From NCBI RefSeq assembly GCF_020400725.1, contig NZ_JAINVG010000009.1, forward strand, positions 1 through 64,000: a stretch of 64,000 nt of DNA. The letters run 5' to 3'. The stretch comes from Streptomyces sp. NK15101. GTDB taxonomy: Bacteria; Actinomycetota; Actinomycetes; Streptomycetales; Streptomycetaceae. The position numbers and the translations under genes were made by a program. Under the pieces are notes generated by a model. The model worked only from the letters and a program-made list of their open reading frames with translations. It did no database searches and had not been told where the DNA came from. How positions within the stretch are numbered: the first letter of the stretch is position 1; each line of letters starts with the position of its first letter. This document shows, one piece after another, positions 52,216 to 59,465 of this stretch.

Positions 52216-53841
52216 TCAACTCATGGCGCAGATGGCGCCGTTGAGGGTGAAGGTGGCGGGGACGGCGTTGCCGCCGGTGGACGAGGCGCTCAGGCCGAAG
52301 CTCACGCTGCCGCCCGCCGGGATGGTCTCGGTCCAGGATTCGTGCGTGGCGTGCACCTGGTTGCCCTCCTGGGCGACCTTGGCGTTCCAGGCGGAGGTCA
52401 CCGTCTGGCCGCCCGGGAAGGCGAAGTCGAGCCGCCAGCCCTTGACGGCCTGGGTACCGGTGTTGCGGATGGTGACGTCGGCGTTGAAGCCGGTACCCCA
52501 GTCCTGCAGCCGGTAGCCGACGGTGCAGCCTCCGGCGGACGGTCCGGCCGCGGTGGTGAGGGTGGTGGTGACGGAGCGCGGGGAGCGGTTGCCGGCGGCG
52601 TCGCGGGCGTACACGGCGAAGGTGTAGGTCGTGGAGGGCGTCAGACCGGTGAGCGTGGCGCTCGTGCCCGTCGTGGTGGTGACGGGGGTCTCCGCCGAGC
52701 CGGTGACGCGGACGACGTCGTAGCCGGTGACGCCGGTGCCGTCGGTGGCGGCGGTCCAGGTCAGCCGGGCCCCGGTGGCGGTCACCTCGGACGCGGTGGG
52801 AGCGCCGGGGGCGGTCGGCGCCTGGGTGTCGCCGCCGGTCCCTCCGTAGACGCTCGCCTCGCGCGAGGTCTGCCGGATGCCGTCGGCACCGTCGAACAGG
52901 CGCTGTCCCCAGGGCGTGAGCCGGCTCGCGTCGAAGTCGGTGGCGAGGTCGAGGTATTCCACTCCCCCGCCGTTGCCGCTCCACGACCAGCCCAGGTAGC
53001 CGAGGTTCAGCTGCCGGGCGGTGGCCATGATGGCGTCCTCGTCAGGGTTGCCGTCCGAGTGGTCGTTGCCGAACTCGCCGACCACCAGCGGGAGTTTCCG
53101 GCTGATGAAGCTGTTCAGGTACGCCTGGACCTCGGCGGCGGTGTCGTAGACGCCGTACATGTGGATGGAGAAGACGGTGTTGCGTTCCGGGTCGGCGGCG
53201 AAGACGGCGGGGGCGTTGTCCCGCATGGTGTTCGACCAGTCCTGGCCCCAGTTGGGGGCGTCCGCCATGAGGGTGTGGTGGAAACCGGCGGCGCGCAGCC
53301 GGGTGACGGCGTTCTTGGTGTCCTCGGTCCAGGCGCTGTAGCCGGTGTTGCCGTGCGGCTCGTTGCCGAGGTTGATGACGACGTACTTCTCCTGGCCCTT
53401 GACCGCGCCGGCGACCTCCAGCCAGTAGTCGACCGCCTTGGCGAGGGAGACGGCTCCGCTCTGTTCGCCGTAGCCGGTGGTGTCGTGGGCCTCGAGGACG
53501 CAGACCAGCTTGTTGGCCTTGCACTGGGTGACGATGTTCGCGACGTCGGCGGCGCCGTTCTTCGTCCACCGGTCGCCCGTGCTGAGCACGATCCGGGCCG
53601 AGTTGGCGCCGAGCGCCTTGAGGTCGGCGAGGGCCTGACCGGTCCTGCCGGGGTACCAGGCGTGGGCGTGGTTGACTCCGCGGAAGACGAAGTCCTGGCC
53701 GTTGGCATCGAGGAGCCGGCCGTCGGTGACGTGGAAGCCGGTGGTGGAGGTGTCGGCCGCGTGGGCCGCGGCGGGCGCGGTGATCGTCGCGGCGGCGAGG
53801 GCGAGCAGCGCTCCCGCCGCAGTGGCCAGTGTCCTGTTCAT
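52216..53841 (-). CDS. Secreted GH5 beta-mannanase with FnIII and CBM2 domains
   Basis: A 541-residue exoenzyme. ATG 53841 has GGGAG upstream and gives a Sec signal peptide (1-~29, cleavage near AAAHAAD). Residues ~33-325 are a GH5 barrel of the mannanase (subfamily 8-like) type: acid/base E161 in NLGNEPHGN, nucleophile E256 in VVGEFGND. Residues ~341-430 are a fibronectin III domain (APGAPTASEVTATGARLTWT). Residues ~437-541 are a CBM2 cellulose-binding module with the C439/C538 pair and aromatic residues W448, W485 and W503. It would attack mannan in plant cell walls while anchored to cellulose. A cellulase role is less likely given the mannosidase and ManA neighbours. Confidence 0.92.
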   Translation of the reverse strand: MNRTLATAAGALLALAAATITAPAAAHAADTSTTGFHVTDGRLLDANGQDFVFRGVNHAHAWYPGRTGQALADLKALGANSARIVLSTGDRWTKNGAADVANIVTQCKANKLVCVLEAHDTTGYGEQSGAVSLAKAVDYWLEVAGAVKGQEKYVVINLGNEPHGNTGYSAWTEDTKNAVTRLRAAGFHHTLMADAPNWGQDWSNTMRDNAPAVFAADPERNTVFSIHMYGVYDTAAEVQAYLNSFISRKLPLVVGEFGNDHSDGNPDEDAIMATARQLNLGYLGWSWSGNGGGVEYLDLATDFDASRLTPWGQRLFDGADGIRQTSREASVYGGTGGDTQAPTAPGAPTASEVTATGARLTWTAATDGTGVTGYDVVRVTGSAETPVTTTTGTSATLTGLTPSTTYTFAVYARDAAGNRSPRSVTTTLTTAAGPSAGGCTVGYRLQDWGTGFNADVTIRNTGTQAVKGWRLDFAFPGGQTVTSAWNAKVAQEGNQVHATHESWTETIPAGGSVSFGLSASSTGGNAVPATFTLNGAICAMS

Positions 53842-54099
53842 GTGGTGCTCCCAACTCGGTCGCGCGCATGCCGGGGGCGCGGTGCCATGGCGTGCGGGCT
53901 TGCCTGACATGGAGGGTGCGGTACTGCCGGCCCTGCGGAACGACGCGTCGAGGACACGAGGGTGGGCCGGTGGGTTCCCGCTGCCCGGTGTGTTTCTGCG
54001 GCTCTCACCGAGCAGGGGAAGGAAGTGCGCCGACCGGTGGGGTTGTCCCCGCGCGGCGGTGGCGTGGCGGATTCGCGATACGCCCGGCGACCGATGACG

Positions 54100-54154
54100 A
54101 GGTTAGAGGGGAAGAAGGCCGGAAGACAATAGGTGGAACCTAACCGGTTAAGTT
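54100..54154 (-). promoter_or_regulatory. Candidate promoter and LacI-type operator of the mannanase gene
   Basis: AACCTAACCGGTTAAGTT (54137-54154) is a near-perfect palindrome around TAACCGGTTA and overlaps the 3' end of manA. On the minus strand TTGTCT (54129-54124) and TAACCT (54105-54100) with 18-bp spacing lie directly downstream, about 250 nt before the mannanase start. The core matches the operators at 47253 and 47367. The ~300-bp mannanase leader shows no gene. Confidence 0.55.
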
Positions 54155-55386
54155 GCCTTGGATCCTTCGCGTGGACCCGGAGTGGCGTCGGACGCGACCT
54201 CGATTCCGACCGTGGCGCGAAAGACGGCCCCCTCTCCCGCGAGGGAGACCGCCTCGGCCGCGGGGACGTAAAGGGACTGCCCCGGTCCGATCCGCAGGGT
54301 GTCGCCTGTCGCCACCGAGGTCACCCGCGCCGCTCCCTCGACGCACAGGACGATCTGCGGCACTCCGGCGGGAAGCGGGCGCGACTGCTCCGCGCCGCGG
54401 AGCCGGAACCGCGACAGCCGGAAGTCGTCGACGGGGATCGGGTAGATCTCTTCGCCCGCCCGCTCCCTGGGCGTGAGGACACGGCCGGGCAGGGCGCTGA
54501 AGCGGATCACGCGCACCAGCTCGGCCGCGTCGACGTGTTTGGACGTCAGTCCGCAGCGCAGGACGTTGTCGGAGTTCGCCATGATCTCCACGCCGAGGCC
54601 GGAGAGGTACGCGTGCGGGACGCCGGCGCCGAGGAACAGGGCTTCCCCCGGACGCAGTTCGACACGGCGCAGCATCAGGGCGGCCAGCAGCCCCGGGTCG
54701 CCCGGGTGTGCCCGGGCGACCTCCGCGTAGCAGAGGAAGTCCTTCTGGTGCGGGCCGACGCGCGCGGCGGCTGCCGTGACGGCTTCGGTGACGGTGCCGA
54801 GAAGCCCTTCGGACGGGTTGAGGAAGGCGGTGAAGACCTCCGCGAGGGCGGTCTCCTCCGGCCGGCTCCTCAGCACCTCGGCATGGGGACGAAGGGCGGG
54901 TACGGCGAGGGCGTCCAGGAGGTCGGCGCACTGCCGGACGCTTCGGAAACCGCACAGCCCGTGGAACCGGGTGAGGGCGACGATCATCTCGGGCTTGTGG
55001 TGGGGATCCCGGTAGGTGCGGTGCGGAGCGCCCAGGGGCACTCCCAGGGCGTTCTCCAGCGTGAAGCCCGCTTCGGCCTGGGCGGGATCGGGGTGGACCT
55101 GCAAGGAGAGCGGGGCGTCGGCGGCGAGCAGCTTCAGCAGGAACGGCAGCCGGGGGCCGAACCGGCGCAGGGTGGGCGTGCCGAGTTCCGTCGCCGGGTC
55201 CGAGCCGATCACCCGGTCCAGGGGCAGCGGCCCGTGCCCGCGGTCGACCCGGGACGGCGCGGCGGGATGGGCTCCCATCCACAACTCGGCCTGGGGCTCG
55301 CCGGTGGGCGGCGTTCCCATGAGGCTCGGGATCGCGGTGCGGGAGCCCCAGGCATAGGGCTGGATGGTGTTGGAGAGGAGGTCCAC
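54148..55386 (-). CDS. manA: Mannose-6-phosphate isomerase, class I
   Basis: A 412-residue zinc isomerase starting GTG at 55386 with GGAAAGAGAG upstream. Family signatures are NTIQPYAWGSRTAIPSLMG at the N-terminus, AELWMGAHPAAPS, zinc ligands in LSLQVHPDPAQAE and HHKPEMIVAL, and GVPHAYLSGLGVEIMANSDN. It converts mannose-6-phosphate to fructose-6-phosphate. It lies 20 bp after the ROK kinase gene in one transcript, so phosphorylation and isomerisation are made together. In this locus it links mannan-derived mannose to glycolysis. Confidence 0.95.
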   Translation of the reverse strand: MDLLSNTIQPYAWGSRTAIPSLMGTPPTGEPQAELWMGAHPAAPSRVDRGHGPLPLDRVIGSDPATELGTPTLRRFGPRLPFLLKLLAADAPLSLQVHPDPAQAEAGFTLENALGVPLGAPHRTYRDPHHKPEMIVALTRFHGLCGFRSVRQCADLLDALAVPALRPHAEVLRSRPEETALAEVFTAFLNPSEGLLGTVTEAVTAAAARVGPHQKDFLCYAEVARAHPGDPGLLAALMLRRVELRPGEALFLGAGVPHAYLSGLGVEIMANSDNVLRCGLTSKHVDAAELVRVIRFSALPGRVLTPRERAGEEIYPIPVDDFRLSRFRLRGAEQSRPLPAGVPQIVLCVEGAARVTSVATGDTLRIGPGQSLYVPAAEAVSLAGEGAVFRATVGIEVASDATPGPREGSKAT

Positions 55387-55406
55387 GAGCTCTCTTTCCG
55401 GACGGG

Positions 55407-56387
55407 TCACGGACGGGGTGCACGGCTGTCGGCGGCACCGGCACCCGCGCGGGACGGATCGGCCGAAGCGGCGGCGACCGCGGCTGCCCCGATCAGCCCG
55501 GCGTCGAGCGCGAGCCCCGCCGGCACCACCGGGACGTCGCGGGTGAAGTCCAGGACCGCGTAGTCGGCGAGGTGGCGGCGGAGCGGACCGAAGAGCGTCT
55601 CGCCGGACTGCGCGACACCACCGCCCACGACCACGAGCTCGAGTTCGACCAGCGCCGTCGTGGCCGCGATGCCCGCGGCCAGGGCACGGCCCGCCCGGTC
55701 GAAGGCGGCGCGGGCCCTCGGGTCCCCCGCGCGGGCCGCGTTCGCGACCTCGGCGGCCGTCGGGGCGACGCCGGGCGGTGGGGTCCACCCGGCCTCCAGG
55801 GCATGGGCGGCGATGGCGGTACCGCTGGCGAAGCGCTCGACGCAGCCGCGCGCGCCGCAGGGGCAGAGGGGGCCGTCCTGCTCCACGGTGATGTGGCCGA
55901 TGTGACCCGCGTTTCCCGAGCGGCCCGCGTGGAGAGCGCCGTTGAGGATCAGCCCGCCGCCCACCCCGGTGGAGACGACCATGCAGAGCGCGTTGTCCGC
56001 CCCCCTCGCGGCTCCCGTCCAGTGCTCGGCCGCGGCCATCGCCACGGCGTCGCCCACGAGGACGGGCCGGATCCCGGACGGCAACCGCGGGTGCTCCCGC
56101 ACCCGGTCCACGAGCGGAAAGGAGCGCCAGGCCGGGATGTTGACCGGGCTGACCGTGCCCGCGACGGTGTCGACGGGCCCCGCGCTGCCGATGCCCAGGC
56201 AGGAGAGGGCGGCCCACTCGGGGTGGGCGGACAGTTCCTCCATGACGGCGGACACCTCGGCCATGAGCTCCGGTGCGGAACCGTGGGCGGGGGTGGCCCG
56301 CTGGGACCGGGCGACCAGACGGCCCTCGCCGTCGATCAGGGCGCCGGCGATCTTCGTACCCCCGATGTCGAGTGCTCCGTACACCAT
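55407..56387 (-). CDS. ROK-family sugar kinase
   Basis: A 326-residue kinase. The ATG at 56387 is chosen because DIGGTK then falls at the usual N-terminal place; GGAAGG lies upstream. The phosphate loop YGALDIGGTKIAGAL, the catalytic aspartate in LVGDAVAMAAAEHW, the GxGGG loop STGVGGGLILNG, and the zinc motif CPCGARGCVE are all present. It lacks an N-terminal HTH, so it is an enzyme rather than a regulator. Position before manA suggests a manno- or glucokinase producing mannose-6-phosphate. Confidence 0.92.
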   Translation of the reverse strand: MVYGALDIGGTKIAGALIDGEGRLVARSQRATPAHGSAPELMAEVSAVMEELSAHPEWAALSCLGIGSAGPVDTVAGTVSPVNIPAWRSFPLVDRVREHPRLPSGIRPVLVGDAVAMAAAEHWTGAARGADNALCMVVSTGVGGGLILNGALHAGRSGNAGHIGHITVEQDGPLCPCGARGCVERFASGTAIAAHALEAGWTPPPGVAPTAAEVANAARAGDPRARAAFDRAGRALAAGIAATTALVELELVVVGGGVAQSGETLFGPLRRHLADYAVLDFTRDVPVVPAGLALDAGLIGAAAVAAASADPSRAGAGAADSRAPRP

Positions 56388-56447
56388 CGCGTCGAGCCTT
56401 CCGTAAGGGCGGACAGGGAAATGTGCACCACACTCTGGCTGCAGCAT

Positions 56448-56492
56448 GACAACGTTGTCTAGTTAACTGGTTCAGTTAAGTCCTTGTTTAGT
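56448..56492. promoter_or_regulatory. Double operator region between the ROK kinase and GH1 genes
   Basis: GACAACGTTGTC (56448-56459) is a perfect palindrome of the classic actinobacterial LacI type. TTAACTG-GTT-CAGTTAA (56463-56479) follows at once and matches the core of the other locus operators (TTAACTGGTTCAG). On the plus strand TTAACT (56463-56468) and TTTAGT (56487-56492), spaced 18 bp, form a plausible GH1 promoter that overlaps the second palindrome. Two distinct operators here suggest two LacI inputs. Confidence 0.65.
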
Positions 56493-56607
56493 AAAACCGA
56501 TCCCGTTCCGCCTTCGGCCCCTGGACGGAACCGCTGAATCACCTCATGCTCGGCTCTGCTTTCCCACAGCCGATTTCATGTCTCCCGATCGAAGGACGTC
56601 CTTTTTC

Positions 56608-57993
56608 ATGACTGAACCCGCGGCCTTTCCACCCGACTTCGAGTTCGGCACCGCTACCTCCGCGTACCAGATCGAGGGCGCGGCGGAGGAGGACGGACGG
56701 GGACCGTCGATCTGGGACGCCTTCGCCCGGCGCGGCGGCACCGTCCTGGACGGCAGCAGCGGCGACACCGCCTGCGACCACTACCACCGGCACAGGGAGG
56801 ACGTCGCCCTGCTCGCGGACCTCGGAGTGGCCACGTACCGCTTCTCCGTCGCCTGGCCGCGGATCCAGCCGTCCGGCGAAGGCCCGGTGAACCCGCGAGG
56901 GCTCGACTTCTACGAGCGCCTGGTCGACGACCTGCTGGACGCCGGTGTCACACCGGTCGTGACGCTCTACCACTGGGACCTCCCCCAGCTCCTGGAGGAC
57001 GCCGGGGGATGGCGCTCGCGGGACACCGCCCAGCGCTTCGCGGAGTACACGGAGCTGGTCGCGTCACGACTCCATGACCGGGTACCCCGCTGGATCACCC
57101 TCAACGAGCCGTGGTGCAGCGCCTTCCTGGGATACGCCGACGGCGAGCACGCCCCGGGAGCGCGCGAGGGTACGCCGGCGCTGGCCGCGGCCCACCACCT
57201 GCTGGTCGGCCATGGCCTGGCGATGGAGGCGTTGCGCGCCGTCGGCGTCCAGGAGGCGGGCATCGCGCTCAACCTCGACCACATCTCCCCGGCCACCCCG
57301 GCGGCCGCTGATGTGACCGCCGCCCTTCGCGCCGAGACGCAGCGCAACCTGATGTGGACCGACCCGTTGCTCAGGGGGTGTTACACCGCCGCCGAAGCGG
57401 ACACCTGGGGTGAGCTGATCGAGCGCCAGGACTTCCGCCGCGAAGGCGACCTCGCCCTCATATCGGCCCCGATGGACTTCCTGGGCATCAACTACTACAC
57501 GCCGTCCACGGTGCGCGCCGCCCCCTGGCGCGAACCCGACCCCGCCCGCCGCACCGCGATGGACAACCGCTTCGAGGCCGTCTCCGTCCCCGGCGTCCGT
57601 CACACCGCCATGGGCTGGCCCGTCGTCCCCGGTGCCCTCCAGAAACTCCTCGTCTCGCTCCGCGACCGCTACGGCACGGACCTTCCGCCGATCCACATCA
57701 CCGAGAACGGCTCCGCCGAACACGACGCCCTCACCCCCGACGGCAGCGTGCACGACACCGACCGCGTCGCCTACCTGGACAGCCATCTCCACGCGGTCGC
57801 CGAGGCGCTGACGGAGGGCGTGGACGTGCGCGGGTACAGCGTCTGGTCCCTCCTGGACAACTTCGAGTGGGCCTACGGGTACAGCAGACGCTTCGGGCTG
57901 GTCCACGTCGACTTCCCGACCGGGCGGCGCACTCCCAAGGCGTCCTACCACTGGTACCGGTCGCTGCTCGCCGGGAGGAGGAGCAGGCCGTGA
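56608..57993 (+). CDS. GH1 beta-glucosidase/beta-glycosidase
   Basis: A 461-residue intracellular glycosidase. The ATG at 56608 is used because GAAGGA precedes it and it gives the family N-terminus FEFGTATSAYQIEGA; 56578 is an alternative. Acid/base E167 is in TLNEPW and nucleophile E366 in ITENG; the aglycone block SLLDNFEWAYGYSRRFGL is intact. It should release glucose (and perhaps mannose or galactose) from oligosaccharides, complementing the beta-mannosidase on glucomannan fragments. It is divergent from the kinase-manA operon with shared operators. Confidence 0.94.
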   Translation: MTEPAAFPPDFEFGTATSAYQIEGAAEEDGRGPSIWDAFARRGGTVLDGSSGDTACDHYHRHREDVALLADLGVATYRFSVAWPRIQPSGEGPVNPRGLDFYERLVDDLLDAGVTPVVTLYHWDLPQLLEDAGGWRSRDTAQRFAEYTELVASRLHDRVPRWITLNEPWCSAFLGYADGEHAPGAREGTPALAAAHHLLVGHGLAMEALRAVGVQEAGIALNLDHISPATPAAADVTAALRAETQRNLMWTDPLLRGCYTAAEADTWGELIERQDFRREGDLALISAPMDFLGINYYTPSTVRAAPWREPDPARRTAMDNRFEAVSVPGVRHTAMGWPVVPGALQKLLVSLRDRYGTDLPPIHITENGSAEHDALTPDGSVHDTDRVAYLDSHLHAVAEALTEGVDVRGYSVWSLLDNFEWAYGYSRRFGLVHVDFPTGRRTPKASYHWYRSLLAGRRSRP

Positions 57994-58380
57994 GGAAAGG
58001 GCTGCCTCTCCGCCTCGGGCCGGGAGCTCGGCGGCCCCGGGCACGTCCCCCTGCGGTCCTCCTCCCGGCGACTCCCGAGCGACGCCCGACAAAGGCCGTT
58101 CCCCACGTCCGCGCCTGCCCGTGGCTCGGGGGGCGGGGAGGTCGGAGGCCGGCCGACAGTCCTCAAGCCGGCCGCTGAAGCCGAAGCGGGATCGCGGACT
58201 CCTCACGACCGCACCCACCGGAACGCCCGGGACCGGGTGACCGGTCATTTCGCCGATGCCTTCCTCCGTCGTCGCCCCGACAGTGACGGGGCCGGTCCAC
58301 ACCGGTGCGCCGGCCGTCTTCCGGTCGGCGTCGCGCAGCCCACGCCATGACGGCACACGACCCGAGAGGACGACTCCGTC
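57994..58380. other. Gene-free region before the secreted hydrolase
   Basis: About 390 bp without a convincing gene. A 10-bp palindrome TGACCGGTCA lies at 58239-58248, about 135 bp before the next start. It could be an operator, but no regulator is obvious. Confidence 0.45.
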
Positions 58381-59247
58381 GTGAAACGACACATCGCCGC
58401 CGCCGCAGCCCTGTCATCCCTGGCCTTCCTGGCCGCGCCCACCGCCACCGCCACCGCCGCGGACAATCCCTACCAGCGCGGCCCGGCGCCCACCGTGGAC
58501 TCCATCGAAGCGGTCCGCGGTTCGTACGCGGTCTCCCAGACCAGCGTCTCCTCCCTCGCCGCCACCGGGTTCGGCGGCGGCACCATCTACTACCCCACCT
58601 CCACGAGCGACGGCACGTTCGGCGCCGTGGTGATCTCCCCCGGCTTCACCGCGTACGAGTCCTCGATCGCGTGGCTCGGACCGCGGCTCGCCTCACAGGG
58701 CTTCGTCGTCTTCACGATCGACACCCTCACCACGCTGGACCAGCCGGACAGCCGGGGCCGCCAGCTCCTCGCGGCACTCGACTACCTGACCCAGCGCAGC
58801 TCGGTCCGAAGCCGCGTCGACGCCTCGCGACTGGGTGTCATGGGCCACTCGATGGGCGGCGGGGGCACCCTGGAAGCCGCCAAGAGCCGGCCCTCGCTCA
58901 AGGCCGCCATCCCGCTCACCGGCTGGAACACCGACAAGACCTGGCCCGAGATCAGCACCCCGACCCTGGTCGTGGGCGCCGACGGCGACACGATCGCCCC
59001 GGTCGCCACCCACTCGGAGCCGTTCTACGAGAGCCTGCCGGCCTCACTGGACAAGGCCTACCTGGAGCTCAACGGGGCCACCCACTTCACCCCCAACAGC
59101 TCCAACACGACGATCGCGAAGTACAGCATCTCCTGGTTGAAGCGGTTCATCGACGACGACACCCGTTACGACCAGTTCCTCTGCCCCCTGCCACGGCCGA
59201 GCCTGACGATCGAGGAGTACCGGGGCACCTGCCCCCTCGGCTCCTGA
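58381..59247 (+). CDS. Secreted polyester-hydrolase/cutinase-like alpha/beta hydrolase
   Basis: A 288-residue enzyme starting GTG with GAGAGGA upstream, and a Sec signal ending near TATAADN. The mature N-terminus [16 protein letters not shown] is characteristic of actinobacterial cutinases and PET hydrolases. The triad is S157 (GHSMGG), D203 (GADGDTIAP) and H235 (GATHFTPN). W182 in TGWNTDKTW matches the aromatic residue lining the polymer cleft, and C268/C284 can form the C-terminal disulfide. Cutin or suberin from plants is the natural substrate class. Activity on PET is a prediction from family only. Confidence 0.92.
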   Translation: MKRHIAAAAALSSLAFLAAPTATATAADNPYQRGPAPTVDSIEAVRGSYAVSQTSVSSLAATGFGGGTIYYPTSTSDGTFGAVVISPGFTAYESSIAWLGPRLASQGFVVFTIDTLTTLDQPDSRGRQLLAALDYLTQRSSVRSRVDASRLGVMGHSMGGGGTLEAAKSRPSLKAAIPLTGWNTDKTWPEISTPTLVVGADGDTIAPVATHSEPFYESLPASLDKAYLELNGATHFTPNSSNTTIAKYSISWLKRFIDDDTRYDQFLCPLPRPSLTIEEYRGTCPLGS

Positions 59248-59252
59248 CGCGC

Positions 59253-59288
59253 CCGGGGTCCTCGCCGCCGGTGCGGCGAAGACCCCGG
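59253..59288 (+). terminator. Terminator hairpin after the cutinase-like gene
   Basis: A 16-bp stem (59253-59268 with 59273-59288) containing one C/A mismatch and a 4-nt loop, six bases after the stop. Confidence 0.8.
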
Positions 59289-59465
59289 CGTCGGCCGTTC
59301 GGCCGCGTTCAGCTGCCGACGGCCCGCGAAGGCCCGCTCTCCCCGGGCCCGCCCGGCTCCGGGCGGCCCGGGTTGTCCGCGGGCACAGCGGGTGGGCCCG
59401 AGGTGTGGACCCCGGCCCAACGCCTCCCTCTTTCCTCGCTCCTTACCGGCCAGTACCGTGACGGC

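Noticed and set aside
58239..58248. TGACCGGTCA palindrome as a fifth mannan-locus operator
   Set aside because: It shares only ACCGGT with the motif, lacks the TTMA flank, and precedes a cutinase-like gene 135 bp away.
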